A stretch of DNA of 64,000 bases from CBDCWO01 sp965223405 (GTDB lineage Bacteria > Bacteroidota > Bacteroidia > Chitinophagales > Saprospiraceae): contig CBDCWO010000006.1 in assembly GCA_965223405.1 (NCBI GenBank), forward strand, positions 2,108,001-2,172,000, in the 5' to 3' direction. This document shows, piece after piece, positions 40,367 through 50,195 of this stretch. The translations under genes were made by a program, and so were the position numbers. The notes under the pieces were generated by a model that was given only the letters and a program-made list of their open reading frames with translations, did not search any database and was not told the origin of the DNA. The first letter of the stretch is position 1. The number at the start of each line of letters is the position of its first letter.

Positions 40367-42973
40367 ATGATTAACAAAACTAATGATATCAAGCCTCCAA
40401 AATGGGCTCAGCAAATCCTTCAATATTTACTAAAAGAAGATTTGATCGAAGAGGTGTTGGGTGACTTAGAGGAAAAATATATCGCACAGACCAATACAGT
40501 CTCAAAAAGAAAAGCCGATTTAAACTATTGGTATCAGACAGTCAACTACCTACGGCCTTTTGCAATGCGTAATGATTTGCTCCTGCAATTGAATCCCTTA
40601 TTTATGTGGCGACATAATTTAAAAATCACCGTGCGGAAATTTCGACGCCATAAGGCATCATTTCTGATTAATCTCATTGGTCTGTCTACGGGTTTAGCTT
40701 GTGTGCTTTTAATTTGGTTGTGGGTAAGTGATGAGCTCAATGTTGACAAATTTAATGAAATAGATGATCGCCTTTACCAAGTGATGCAGAATGCTGAACT
40801 TTCCCGTGGGATTGAAACCAGGAAATACACTCCGCTTTTGTTAGCAGATGCGTTAGAAGAAAATTTTCCTCAGGTAGAAACCGCGCTTTCGGTCAGTCAA
40901 AAAGAGGAAAGTCCCTCAGGTTTCCTTTCTTATGGAGAAAACCGAATCCTATCGGATGGATATTTTGTCCCTCCTGATTTCTTTAAAACCTTTTCTTACG
41001 GAATTATTGAAGGGAAAAAGTCACGGATTTTCAAAGACAAGAAGAGCATTGTTATATCTGAAAATCTTGCGCTCAAACTATTTAATTCCACTTTCAATCT
41101 TATAGGAAAAACGTTGAAATACGAAAATCCTTGGTGGAATGATGAAATGGAAATAACGGGTGTCTTTAAAAATCCACCGGCCAATGCGACAGAACAGTTT
41201 GATTTTATAATGAGTATTGAGCATTTATGGGAAAATGAACATGCAGTTGAGTGGGGTGGAGATTACGCCACAACCTTTGTTGTCCTTAAGGAAGGAACCG
41301 ATGTCAGAGCTTTTAATCTGCAAATTGCAAAGTTCATGAATACCAAGACAGACAAAAAGCAGGCATTTTCACTCTTTATTCAGAGATTCTCCAAAAGATA
41401 TTTGCATGGAAATTATGTTAATGGCCAAATTGCAGGTGGACGAATAGCATACGTGCGTCTATTTTCTTTAATCGCTATTTTGATTTTACTCATGGCCTGT
41501 ATCAATTTCACGAATTTATCAACAGCCCAGGCGGCAACCAAGATGAAAGAAATAGGGGTAAAGAAAGTAATAGGGGCTCAACGGCATGAATTGATCATTC
41601 AATTTCTAAGCGAGGCCACATTAATGGTATTGATTTCTACGATGGTGGCTATAGGTATAGTTGCAGTTTTACTTCCACAATTTAATGACATTACACATAA
41701 AAGTCTCAATTTAAGTCTTGAAGTCCACAAAATTACTATGCTGGGTATAGTGGTTTTGGTTACCGGCTTGATAGCGGGAGGTTACTCTGCATTTTATCTC
41801 TCCGGATTTCAGCCTATTGCTGTTTTAAAGGCCAATTTAAGAAAAACTTGGACTGGGGATGGATATCGCAAAGTTTTAGTGGTTTGCCAATTTACATTGT
41901 CCGCAATTTTTATTGTGTGTGTGATTGTTATAAACCAACAAATGAATTATATCCAAACCAGGAATCTAGGATACAACAGGGACAATGTAATGACTTTTCG
42001 ACAACCTGATTTTCAAGAAAACTCTAACTCGCTTTTAACTAATTTAAAGAATATTCCCGGGGTACAAAACTGTGGCTCGATGTATCTTGATATGTTACAT
42101 GGTCAGATGCATCAGAAAGGGTACTCCTGGAAAGGTGAGGATGCTGATCGAAACTTTCTTTTCAAATCACCAATAATAAGTTACGATGTGATTGAAACCT
42201 TAGGTATGCAGCTCTTGGAGGGAAGAACTTTTTCAAGGCAATTTCAAAATGAGGAAGGCCGGACCATTATCAACGAATCGGCACTTAAAATGATGGGGAT
42301 TCCGGATCCGGTTGGTAAGAAAATAAAATATGGTCATCTGGGCGCTGAAATTGAGATCATAGGGGTAGTGAGTGATTTTAATTACGGCTCAATACATGAG
42401 AAAATAGAACCTCTGATCTTTCGGTTTAGAGAAGTCGCCAATAACGTCATTGTTAAGTTGGAGTCAGGCAAGGAACAATCAACAATTGCTCACATCGAAC
42501 AAGCTTTCAAAGAATTTCACCCGGACCACCCCTTTATATTTGGGTGGATGGATGCCGACTACCAGGCTCTATATGAATCTGAAAGCCGAGTCGCTATACT
42601 ATCAAAATATTTTAGCGGTCTGGCCATTGTGATTTCGTGTTTGGGACTATTTGGATTAGCAATGTTTACAGCGGAACGAAGAAAAAAAGAAATTGGAATC
42701 CGCAAAATATTGGGTTCAAGCGGATTTGGAATTGTGAGAATGTTGAGCAGTGATTTTATCAAAACCGTTGTTCTTGCTTTAATCATTGCCGTACCGATTA
42801 GCTATGCAGTTGCGATATCGTGGCTGTCCAATTTTGAATATCGGATTGCCATAAAATGGTGGTATTTTACTTTGCCGGCGATTTTGATCCTTCTGATTGC
42901 TTTGTTTACCATCAGCATGCATACTATAAAAGCCGCAAGAATGGATCCGATTAATACTTTAAAAGCAGAATAA
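40367..42973 (+). CDS. Orphan ABC transporter permease (FtsX/MacB-like) with permease prefix domain
   Basis: An 868-aa inner-membrane protein. The first ~75 residues are a permease prefix domain (PPKWAQQILQYLLKEDLIEE, GDLEEKY). Two MacB-periplasmic-core/FtsX modules follow, with a transmembrane helix near residue 100, three around 360-480, one near 510 and three near 750-860. The conserved cytoplasmic loop after the third-from-last helix is present in both halves (KEIGVKKVIGA, KEIGIRKILGS). The layout is that of duplicated orphan permeases that lack an ATPase in the same operon and are paired with PadR. The substrate is unknown; mechanotransmission or peptide efflux is typical for the superfamily. 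Confidence 0.9.
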   Translation: MINKTNDIKPPKWAQQILQYLLKEDLIEEVLGDLEEKYIAQTNTVSKRKADLNYWYQTVNYLRPFAMRNDLLLQLNPLFMWRHNLKITVRKFRRHKASFLINLIGLSTGLACVLLIWLWVSDELNVDKFNEIDDRLYQVMQNAELSRGIETRKYTPLLLADALEENFPQVETALSVSQKEESPSGFLSYGENRILSDGYFVPPDFFKTFSYGIIEGKKSRIFKDKKSIVISENLALKLFNSTFNLIGKTLKYENPWWNDEMEITGVFKNPPANATEQFDFIMSIEHLWENEHAVEWGGDYATTFVVLKEGTDVRAFNLQIAKFMNTKTDKKQAFSLFIQRFSKRYLHGNYVNGQIAGGRIAYVRLFSLIAILILLMACINFTNLSTAQAATKMKEIGVKKVIGAQRHELIIQFLSEATLMVLISTMVAIGIVAVLLPQFNDITHKSLNLSLEVHKITMLGIVVLVTGLIAGGYSAFYLSGFQPIAVLKANLRKTWTGDGYRKVLVVCQFTLSAIFIVCVIVINQQMNYIQTRNLGYNRDNVMTFRQPDFQENSNSLLTNLKNIPGVQNCGSMYLDMLHGQMHQKGYSWKGEDADRNFLFKSPIISYDVIETLGMQLLEGRTFSRQFQNEEGRTIINESALKMMGIPDPVGKKIKYGHLGAEIEIIGVVSDFNYGSIHEKIEPLIFRFREVANNVIVKLESGKEQSTIAHIEQAFKEFHPDHPFIFGWMDADYQALYESESRVAILSKYFSGLAIVISCLGLFGLAMFTAERRKKEIGIRKILGSSGFGIVRMLSSDFIKTVVLALIIAVPISYAVAISWLSNFEYRIAIKWWYFTLPAILILLIALFTISMHTIKAARMDPINTLKAE

Positions 42974-43035
42974 ACTATTTCGCCACTTCATTCCTTTTTC
43001 ACTAATTTTCCAACCTGACACCTCACATTCCATCC

Positions 43036-44181
43036 TCACACCCACACGGCTCCCATTTTGCTGGATTTGACCACCTGCTGAATAAACTTCATTCCACGCA
43101 GTCCGTCGTCAACAGTAGGATAATCCTGATAAATAGGATTCGGATCTTTGCCTTCGATTCTGGCTTGCAGGCAATAGGCAAAATTGCGATAAATATTCGC
43201 AAAGGCTTCGAGATATCCTTCGGGGTGACCCGCGGGTATTCGAGTATGAGCCTGGGCCTCCGGGTATAAATCACCCCAACCGGTGCGATAATATTGCGCA
43301 GGGCGGTCATTCCATTTCACGATTAAGGTATTGGGTTCTTCCTGGCGCCATTCTATTCCTCCCTTTTCACCATATATACGAATACGCAGGTTGTTTTCTT
43401 CACCTACCGATATCTGACTGGCAAAAAGGATTCCTTTGGCCCCATTATCAAAGTGAACCAACACATTTCCGTCATCGTCCAGCAATCTGCCATCAACAAA
43501 AGTAGAAAGATCGGCACAAAGCCGGGTTATTTTCAAACCGGTGATGTACTCCGCTAAGTTTTCAGCATGAGTGCCGATATCGCCCATACATCCCGCGATA
43601 CCAGATCTGGTGGGATCGGTGCGCCAGGAAGCTTGCTTTTGATCGGTATCCTCCAACTTGGTAGCTAACCACCCCTGGGGGTATTCGACCACTATCTTAC
43701 GAATCTCACCTAAGTCACCGGAAGCAATCATTTTCCGGGCTTGTTTGACCATTGGGTATCCGGTATAATTGTGTGTCAGGGCAAACAACAAACCTGTTTC
43801 CCGAACGGTAAAGACCAGGTCCTCTGCTTCGTCCATTGAAAAGCATAGTGGTTTATCACAAACCACATGAAATCCGTTTTCCAAAGCCATTTTGGCGGGA
43901 CCATAATGGACGTGATTGGGAGTGACGATGGAGACAAAGTCCATCTTTTGATCTTCTGGTAAAGATTTTTCGGCGAGGATCATGTCCCGGTAATTGTCAT
44001 AGACGCGATCCGGATGGAGAAATAATTCCTTTCCTGAAAGTCTGGATCTTTCTGCATCACTACTGAAAGCTCCACATACCAATTCGATTTGGCCGTCCAG
44101 GGCAGCTGCCATACGATGCACCGCTCCTATGAATGCACCTTGTCCTCCGCCTACCATACCCATTCTGATTTTTCTACTCAT
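43036..44181 (-). CDS. Gfo/Idh/MocA family oxidoreductase (cytoplasmic)
   Basis: A 381-aa NAD(P)-dependent oxidoreductase without a signal peptide. The Rossmann start is MGMVGGGQGAFIG. The EKP motif appears as CDKPL, a conservative E-to-D change seen in this subgroup. VSIVTPNHVHYGPA and GCMGDIGTHAENL complete the signature. It overlaps the upstream DUF1080 gene by 8 bases, so the two are translationally coupled. With the MFS gene across the divergent promoter region this resembles modules for uptake and oxidation of sugars or inositols, or for 3-keto-glycosides. The enzyme may reduce or oxidise the C3 position of a glycoside (inference). Confidence 0.88.
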   Translation of the reverse strand: MSRKIRMGMVGGGQGAFIGAVHRMAAALDGQIELVCGAFSSDAERSRLSGKELFLHPDRVYDNYRDMILAEKSLPEDQKMDFVSIVTPNHVHYGPAKMALENGFHVVCDKPLCFSMDEAEDLVFTVRETGLLFALTHNYTGYPMVKQARKMIASGDLGEIRKIVVEYPQGWLATKLEDTDQKQASWRTDPTRSGIAGCMGDIGTHAENLAEYITGLKITRLCADLSTFVDGRLLDDDGNVLVHFDNGAKGILFASQISVGEENNLRIRIYGEKGGIEWRQEEPNTLIVKWNDRPAQYYRTGWGDLYPEAQAHTRIPAGHPEGYLEAFANIYRNFAYCLQARIEGKDPNPIYQDYPTVDDGLRGMKFIQQVVKSSKMGAVWV

Positions 44182-44974
44182 TGATTTTTCTGATTTTAAT
44201 ATTCCTAAATCTTACTCCATAATTTTGTTCCTCAAGTCCGATATGGCCTTTTAAAGATTGACCAAATTGAGGATATTTGCTAAATTTTGAAGTCTTTACT
44301 TTTCTAATCCAATTTTCGCTATTGATATCATAGGAAATCACCAATTTCCCATTCAGCCAGTGTTCAATATGACTACCAATACACAATATTCTAATCGTAT
44401 TCCACTCTCCTAAAGGAGCGGAATAATCCTTCTCTCCCTCATATAAGCCATTACAGTCTCCCATTTGGAATACACTCCTATTTTTATCAGTTGAAACGTC
44501 TGTCTCGGTAACCGGTGCTAAAATTTGATATTCCGGAGCAAAATTCCAAATTTCATGTTCAGGTTTTTCGATTGCCCGGTAAAAAATACCCGAATTGGCC
44601 AAATCAGTCAACATAACCTCCAAAGTAAGTTCAAAATCTTTGTATTGTTGTTTGGTAATGATCGTACCTCCCCAATCTGGTGCCTCGGATTCCCGGCTTC
44701 TAAACACCAGTTGTCTATCCTCGACGACCCAACCATTTGAGGGAAAATCTTCCCGGTTATATGCTCGCCATTGATCTGTATTTTCACCATCAAAAAGCAG
44801 TTCCCAGCCTTCCACATGGTCTGCATTGGAAACCGATAATTTGTGTTTTTTTACGGTTAAATTTGCATCTGATGTAGGCTGTCCACAGCTGACAACTAAT
44901 AGCATCACTACAAAGTAAATCAGCGTATCCAGCACTGATATTATGGTTAACACTCTTTTAATAGATTCTACCAT
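44174..44974 (-). CDS. DUF1080 (3-keto-disaccharide hydrolase-type) lipoprotein
   Basis: A 266-aa lipoprotein (hydrophobic segment ending LLVVSCG, Cys ~30) of the DUF1080 family (PF06439). Typical blocks are GWELLFDGENTDQWRAY, the sandwich strand NSGIFYRAIE, YQILAP, GEWNTIRILCIGSHIEHWLNG and the end GVRFRNIKIRKI. Members have been linked to cleavage of 3-keto-glucosides, which fits the coupled oxidoreductase. The first gene of a two-gene minus-strand operon, it is divergent from the MFS-HD pair. It likely acts in the periplasm, producing sugars for the transporter. Confidence 0.9.
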   Translation of the reverse strand: MVESIKRVLTIISVLDTLIYFVVMLLVVSCGQPTSDANLTVKKHKLSVSNADHVEGWELLFDGENTDQWRAYNREDFPSNGWVVEDRQLVFRSRESEAPDWGGTIITKQQYKDFELTLEVMLTDLANSGIFYRAIEKPEHEIWNFAPEYQILAPVTETDVSTDKNRSVFQMGDCNGLYEGEKDYSAPLGEWNTIRILCIGSHIEHWLNGKLVISYDINSENWIRKVKTSKFSKYPQFGQSLKGHIGLEEQNYGVRFRNIKIRKINE

Positions 44975-45142
44975 TTGATTTCATAAATTGCAAAAAATAC
45001 ATATTCTGTGTCAAAAATCAGCTATTTCTGCAAAGAACCGACACATTTACAAAAAGAATATTGGATCAATTTTTATATTTATAGGATGCTTTTTCAATGA
45101 GCAAATGAAAAAATTCTATAAACAAAACAAAAAACAAACTTT

Positions 45143-46657
45143 ATGATCAAGTCTGCAGGAACCGAGAACAATGATATGAGATTATTCTGGGGCTGTTTTA
45201 TCGCCCTGGTCGCTACTTCATTTGGCTTTATTGCCCGGGTACTCACTTCTAATGACTGGGGAACTGAATTTGGTTTATCCGAAACCCAGATCGGTGAGAT
45301 ATTGGGCGTTGGTCTGTGGCCATTTGCAATCAGTATTGTCCTTTTTAGTTTAATCATTGACAAAATTGGCTATAAAGTAGCAATGTGGTTTGGGTTTGCC
45401 TGTCATATTGTATCCACCATATTAATCGTGATGGCCAATGATTACTGGATGATGTACATAGGTACATTTATACTGGCTTTAGGTAGTGGTACGGTTGAAG
45501 CTTATATCAATCCTGTGGTAGCTACCATGTTTAATAAAGATAAACCAAAATGGTTAAACATCCTTCATGCCGGATGGCCGGGAGGGCTCTTTTTGGGTGG
45601 GTTTATCATCATTATGTTAGGCTCAGGGCTGTATTGGAAAATTAAGATAGCCTTGGTGTTGATTCCAGCACTGGTATATGCGGTATTGCTATGGAATCGT
45701 CCATTCCCTATCCAGGAACGCGTTGCAGCAGGGGTATCGTATAAAGAAATGTTGAGTGAGGTTGGTGCAATTGGTGCAGCAATAATTGCGTTCATGGTAT
45801 TTGCTGAAATAGGCCGCATCATCGGTGCAGGCAGTTGGTTTGTATGGGCTACGGTCATCATCTCTGCCATTATATTTTATGTGTATACCAAATCCATGGG
45901 AAGACCTCTTTATATCTTTTTACTCTTGATCATGATGTTGTTAGCTACCACCGAATTGGGAGTTGACAGTTGGATTACGCCTCTCATGGAAGGTGAAATG
46001 GGAAGAATGGATCTACATCCGGGATGGGTACTCATCTATACCTCTCTCATCATGATGCTGTTGAGGTTCTATGCCGCCGGACCATTAGTCAAAAAACTTT
46101 CCTCATTAGGACTATTGGCAGTAAGTGCCTTATTAGCTACCTTGGGTTTAATCTTCCTATCCAAAGCCACCGGGATCACTATTTTATTGGCAGCTACTTT
46201 GTATGCTTTAGGAAAAACTTTCTTCTGGCCAACTACGTTGGGTGTGGTATCCGAGCAGTTTCCCCGAGGAGGAGCGTTGACTCTTAATGCCATTGCCGGT
46301 GTTGGAATGCTTGCAGTAGGCACGTTTGGAAACCCAATATTGGGAAATATCCAAGATAGATATGTAACCGATAATATCCAGGTATATGATGAAGATAACA
46401 ATGCCAACCTTTACGATACCTATGTCATCGATGAAAAGCGATCGATCATAGGTAAATATATGGCCGTGAATTCTGATAAACTGGCAGATGCCCCTGATGC
46501 CGAAAAGTCGGTAATTACGGACCTTCAACTAAAAGGCAAAAAAGAAACCTTGTGGAAAGTTGCCCTGCTGCCGATAATAATGTTTATTTGTTATATAGGC
46601 CTTATCTTCTATTTCAGATCAAAAGGTGGTTATAAAGCAACAGAAATTGGACATTAA
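45143..46657 (+). CDS. Major facilitator superfamily transporter
   Basis: A 504-aa inner-membrane protein with about 12 hydrophobic segments. MFS features include GLSETQIGEILGVGLWPFAI (helix 2), SLIIDKIGYKVAMWFG as the A-motif-like loop and GSGTVEAYINP in helix 4. A large insert after about residue 415 (DNIQVYDEDNNANLYDTYVI) is unusual and may be periplasmic. Genes of this subfamily often accompany DUF1080 and Gfo/Idh/MocA genes, as here across a 168-base divergent region. I infer sugar or sugar-derivative import. The HD-domain gene follows after 18 bases. Confidence 0.87.
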   Translation: MIKSAGTENNDMRLFWGCFIALVATSFGFIARVLTSNDWGTEFGLSETQIGEILGVGLWPFAISIVLFSLIIDKIGYKVAMWFGFACHIVSTILIVMANDYWMMYIGTFILALGSGTVEAYINPVVATMFNKDKPKWLNILHAGWPGGLFLGGFIIIMLGSGLYWKIKIALVLIPALVYAVLLWNRPFPIQERVAAGVSYKEMLSEVGAIGAAIIAFMVFAEIGRIIGAGSWFVWATVIISAIIFYVYTKSMGRPLYIFLLLIMMLLATTELGVDSWITPLMEGEMGRMDLHPGWVLIYTSLIMMLLRFYAAGPLVKKLSSLGLLAVSALLATLGLIFLSKATGITILLAATLYALGKTFFWPTTLGVVSEQFPRGGALTLNAIAGVGMLAVGTFGNPILGNIQDRYVTDNIQVYDEDNNANLYDTYVIDEKRSIIGKYMAVNSDKLADAPDAEKSVITDLQLKGKKETLWKVALLPIIMFICYIGLIFYFRSKGGYKATEIGH

Positions 46658-46675
46658 TAGAGCCAAATTTGTCCA

Positions 46676-47224
46676 ATGATCACCAGGGAAGAAGCTGAAA
46701 AGATTTTGTTCTCAATGACTGATTCTCCCTCCTTAAGAAGACATATGCGGAGTGTAGAATTGGTCATGAGAGCGATGGCCAGACATTTTGGTGAAAATGA
46801 AGATCTGTTTGGCATCACCGGATTGTTACACGATGCCGATTACGAGAAATTCCCTGAAAGGCATCCTCAAGTGATTGTAAATAAACTACAAGAATTGAAT
46901 GAGCCGGAAATAGCGCATGCCATTGCCGGGCATTACACCAAATGGAATATTCCGAGGAATACCATGCTGGATAAGTGTATAGTTGCCGCAGATGAACTCA
47001 CCGGATTTATCTATGCGGCAGCTTTAATCCGGCCGACGAAAATAGTTGGGATAAAAGCAAAATCGGTTCTCAAGAAGTTTAAAACCAAAACTTTTGCAGC
47101 TTCTGTTGACCGTGAAGAAGTGATCAAAGGAGCAGAATTGATTAGAATGGAATTGCGAGAGTTAATTAACTTCATTATTCCAATCCTGATAGAACATCGG
47201 GAGGAGCTGGAATTGGCACCTTAA
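46676..47224 (+). CDS. HD-domain phosphohydrolase family protein
   Basis: A 182-aa cytoplasmic protein with an HD domain. The metal-binding His/Asp pair is GLLHDADY (H52/D53). An upstream His (H23) and downstream HAIAGHYTKWN (about 80-90) with DELTGF supply the remaining ligands. HD proteins hydrolyse phosphoesters of nucleotides or modified bases; this small subtype is not characterised. It is co-transcribed with the MFS gene. It converges with rpsU, and the 63-base gap holds a weak hairpin (GAGCCAGAC/GTCCGACTC, two mismatches). Confidence 0.85.
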   Translation: MITREEAEKILFSMTDSPSLRRHMRSVELVMRAMARHFGENEDLFGITGLLHDADYEKFPERHPQVIVNKLQELNEPEIAHAIAGHYTKWNIPRNTMLDKCIVAADELTGFIYAAALIRPTKIVGIKAKSVLKKFKTKTFAASVDREEVIKGAELIRMELRELINFIIPILIEHREELELAP

Positions 47225-47287
47225 ATAAAAATGAGCCAGACCAAAGTCCGACTCAAATATTTTAGTTGGATTTTAAATTAGATTTTC

Positions 47288-47485
47288 CTAATCCAAACCT
47301 AAGTCTGATAGTTTTTTCAATTTATAGCTGGCTTTTAATATCTCGTTTCGTCGCCTAATGGAAGGTTTAGTATAAAATTTCCGGTTACGCAACTCTTTCA
47401 ATATACCTACATTTTGGTATTTCCGCTTATATCGCTTCAGCGCCCTGTCAATTGATTCGCTATCTTTTACTTCTACAACTAACAT
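47288..47485 (-). CDS. rpsU: 30S ribosomal protein S21
   Basis: A 65-aa basic protein with the bS21 pattern: VVEVKDSESIDRALKRYKRK, then LRNRKFYTKPSIRRRNEI. bS21 binds at the 30S platform beside the anti-Shine-Dalgarno region. The length is that of Bacteroidota S21. A strong consensus promoter lies upstream, as expected for a ribosomal protein gene. It is monocistronic. Confidence 0.95.
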   Translation of the reverse strand: MLVVEVKDSESIDRALKRYKRKYQNVGILKELRNRKFYTKPSIRRRNEILKASYKLKKLSDLGLD

Positions 47486-47718
47486 TTGAATAAATTATAA
47501 TGAAAAAAGAGGCGCAAAATTATAGACTTTTTTTAAAAAAATCAAGAAATATTCTCTCAATAAAGGAGTAGTATATCTCTTGAGCCGAAAAATTGTATTT
47601 TATCCAGGTGTTTACCGGCAATAAGCAGATACCTAATTAATGATTATAGTCTAGATTTAACTATAAAACATTGATACAAATATCTATTACCTGTAGCCTA
47701 TTGAGACCCAATTGCAAA
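47486..47718. other. Spacer between rpsU and the GNAT gene
   Basis: 233 bases with only the rpsU promoter and AT-rich sequence. The element TTTAACTATAAAAC near 47656 resembles the operator half-site at 35098. No hairpin terminator for the minus-strand aspS operon could be identified. Confidence 0.35.
47515..47545 (-). promoter_or_regulatory. Consensus promoter of rpsU
   Basis: On the minus strand, TTG (47545-47543), a 20-base spacer and TAATTTTG (47522-47515) match the Bacteroidota housekeeping consensus TTG-N19/20-TAnnTTTG exactly. The ATG lies 30 bases downstream. Confidence 0.75.
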
Positions 47719-48270
47719 TTACCTTATGGTCCAATCCCACAGTACGGTTATCCATTTTGTATTATCCTGTTTCGAAACTATTTGAAAGCCCAAATTCAAA
47801 TGGGCTCCGATCGATCTTTGATTTTCTTGTGAGATTTCAGTAACCACACAACTATACAAACTGGAATAACGTGTTCGCATCCGATGGTACATGGACTTAA
47901 ATAATCCTTGGCGGCGATACTTTTTATCAATGCAGATCTGGCCCATAACGAAAAATGGAAGGTTAAATATTGGTTGGTTACGATATTCAATCATGTGTAA
48001 CTTTTTTTCCAAAGGGGCCAGAATAGGTATTTGAGGTAAAGTGACCGGATCCATGAATAGCGCATATCCGATGATTTCCTGATCCTGAATGGCGATTATG
48101 TGGTCATTACCTCTGGCGATATCTTGAAGTAATTGAATGTCATGACGAATGGTGACAAAGCCTTCGGTATTCCTTTCTTCCGAATCTTGTTGGTCATAAA
48201 GATATCGGGATTGCAGATTTAGAATTCCCATTAAATGGGATTCTTCCAAGCTGGGAATGATCCGTATCAT
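47719..48270 (-). CDS. GNAT family N-acetyltransferase
   Basis: A 183-aa protein with a GNAT fold. The acetyl-CoA pyrophosphate loop is KKYRRQGLFKSMYHRM (R-x-x-G-x pattern), preceded by strand 4 (FFVMGQICID) and followed by CVVTEISQENQRSIGAHLNLGF, the typical strand 5/alpha 4 region. The substrate is unknown. It starts 8 bases after aspS and is probably translated from the same mRNA. Confidence 0.85.
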   Translation of the reverse strand: MIRIIPSLEESHLMGILNLQSRYLYDQQDSEERNTEGFVTIRHDIQLLQDIARGNDHIIAIQDQEIIGYALFMDPVTLPQIPILAPLEKKLHMIEYRNQPIFNLPFFVMGQICIDKKYRRQGLFKSMYHRMRTRYSSLYSCVVTEISQENQRSIGAHLNLGFQIVSKQDNTKWITVLWDWTIR

Positions 48271-48278
48271 TGGATCTT

Positions 48279-50054
48279 CTAATCTTTCTGTGATTCGATG
48301 ATCCTCAGGTTTAGTTCGGATAGCTGTTTTGAATCCACGGGGGACGGAGCTTCTATCATCATATCCCTACCCATATTGTTTTTAGGAAAAGCTATAAAAT
48401 CACGAATCGATGATTGTCCGTTCATCACTGCGCAGAGCCGATCGAATCCAAATGCTATACCGCCATGAGGTGGGGCTCCAAATTCGAACGCCCCCAATAA
48501 AAATCCAAATTGTTCTTCCGCTTCTTTTTTGGTAAATCCCAAGAGATCAAAGTTTTTCATTTGCAGTGTCCGATCATGAATCCGGATTGATCCTCCACCG
48601 ATTTCAGCTCCATTAACTACCAAATCATATGCATCAGCCTTGATGCTTTTGATGACTTCATGATCCGGGCTGCTCATTTTATCGACGTCTTCATTCCTTG
48701 GTGCAGTAAATGGGTGGTGCATGGCAAAGAACCTGTGTTCATCGTCATCCCATTCCAAGAGAGGAAAGTCCAATATCCAGATCGGTTTCACTAAGTTCGT
48801 TTCCAACAATCCCATCCGGTGCGCCATTTCCAATCTCAATTCGCCCAGTTGAGTTCTCGTTTTCTCTTTCTCTCCTGCCAAAATCAAAATCAGGTCTCCA
48901 GGTCTGGCACCCAATCTTGCAGCCCAAATTTTCAATTCTTCATTGGAAAAAAACTTACCAATACTCGATTTTACTGTACCATCTTCATTGTATTTAATAT
49001 AAACCAGTCCATTAGCACCTATCTGCGGTCTCTTCACCCATTCAGTAAGTGCTTTAATATCCTTATTACTGTAATTTCCAGCTACCCCTTCTGCCCGGAT
49101 TCCGACTACCAGTTCTGCAGAATCAAAAACGACAAAGTCTTTACCTTTTGCCAAATCGTTGAGTTCCACAAATTGCATATCAAAACGCAGATCGGGTTTA
49201 TCCGATCCATACAAGCGGATCGCCTCTTCATATTGCATGCGTGGAAAATCATCCAAATGCTGATTTTTGCAGGATTTATACAAATATTTTATTAATCCTT
49301 CAAAAGTATTGAGCACTTCTTCGCGAGTGACGAAAGCCATCTCACAATCAATTTGAGTAAATTCAGGTTGCCGGTCCGCTCGCAAGTCTTCATCGCGGAA
49401 GCATTTAACGATTTGAAAGTATTTGTCCATACCACCTACCATCAATATCTGCTTGAATGTTTGAGGTGATTGGGGAAGTGCATAAAAATGACCGGGATTC
49501 ATTCTACTAGGAACCACAAAATCCCTGGCTCCTTCGGGAGTACTTTTGATCAAAAATGGGGTTTCAATTTCCAGAAATCCCTGTTCGCCCAGATATTTTC
49601 TGGTTTCCAGAGCCAGGTTACTACGAAACATTAAGTTTTGAGAAACTGATTTTCTACGGATATCCAGATATCGATACTTCATTCGAAGTTCATCACCTCC
49701 GTCGGTATTTTCTTCAATAGTAAAAGGAGGTACCAAACTGGAATTTAAAATCTGCAATGAGGCGCAGGTAATTTCGATATCTCCAGTTGCCCGTTTAGGG
49801 TTTTTATTACTACGTTCACGTACCGATCCTGCTACTTTGATTACATATTCACGGCCTAATTCTCGCGCATCTTGGCATAGATCGGCGTTATCTTCCATAT
49901 TGAATACAATTTGTGTCACACCGTAACGGTCTCGTAAATCAATAAAGGTCATGCCTCCAAAATCCCGACTCGCTTGAACCCAACCACTTAAGATGACTTC
50001 TTCACCTATGTGAGTAAGCCGCAATTCACCGCAATTATGCGTTCTGTATTTCAT
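48279..50054 (-). CDS. aspS: Aspartate--tRNA ligase
   Basis: A 591-aa class II aminoacyl-tRNA synthetase of the bacterial type. The N-terminal OB-fold anticodon domain has HNCGELR ... VILSGWVQ and GGMTFIDLRDRYGVTQIV. Motif 2 is FRDEDLRADRQPEFTQIDCE, a GAD insert follows (about residues 290-400), and motif 3 is GIAFGFDRLCAVM. It charges tRNA-Asp. The ATG at 50054 is the natural start (MKYRTHNCGEL); an in-frame TTG six codons upstream is less likely. It is followed at 8 bases by the GNAT gene and preceded by a 141-base gap from gldH. Confidence 0.97.
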   Translation of the reverse strand: MKYRTHNCGELRLTHIGEEVILSGWVQASRDFGGMTFIDLRDRYGVTQIVFNMEDNADLCQDARELGREYVIKVAGSVRERSNKNPKRATGDIEITCASLQILNSSLVPPFTIEENTDGGDELRMKYRYLDIRRKSVSQNLMFRSNLALETRKYLGEQGFLEIETPFLIKSTPEGARDFVVPSRMNPGHFYALPQSPQTFKQILMVGGMDKYFQIVKCFRDEDLRADRQPEFTQIDCEMAFVTREEVLNTFEGLIKYLYKSCKNQHLDDFPRMQYEEAIRLYGSDKPDLRFDMQFVELNDLAKGKDFVVFDSAELVVGIRAEGVAGNYSNKDIKALTEWVKRPQIGANGLVYIKYNEDGTVKSSIGKFFSNEELKIWAARLGARPGDLILILAGEKEKTRTQLGELRLEMAHRMGLLETNLVKPIWILDFPLLEWDDDEHRFFAMHHPFTAPRNEDVDKMSSPDHEVIKSIKADAYDLVVNGAEIGGGSIRIHDRTLQMKNFDLLGFTKKEAEEQFGFLLGAFEFGAPPHGGIAFGFDRLCAVMNGQSSIRDFIAFPKNNMGRDMMIEAPSPVDSKQLSELNLRIIESQKD

Positions 50055-50195
50055 TGTTTTATATTTGTTCAACAGCTATGAATTCATCTGGCTGGCAAAA
50101 ATCAAGAATAATCCTGAATTAATCGACATAAATAGCATCATTTTAGTGGGATTCTTGATTCAGACTGATTTGATTGAGGATAATCTATATTCTGG

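Noticed and set aside
47225..47287. Strong bidirectional terminator between the HD-domain gene and rpsU
   Set aside because: The best stem (GAGCCAGAC/GTCCGACTC) has two mismatches in nine pairs and no adjoining T-tract, so it was not listed as a terminator.
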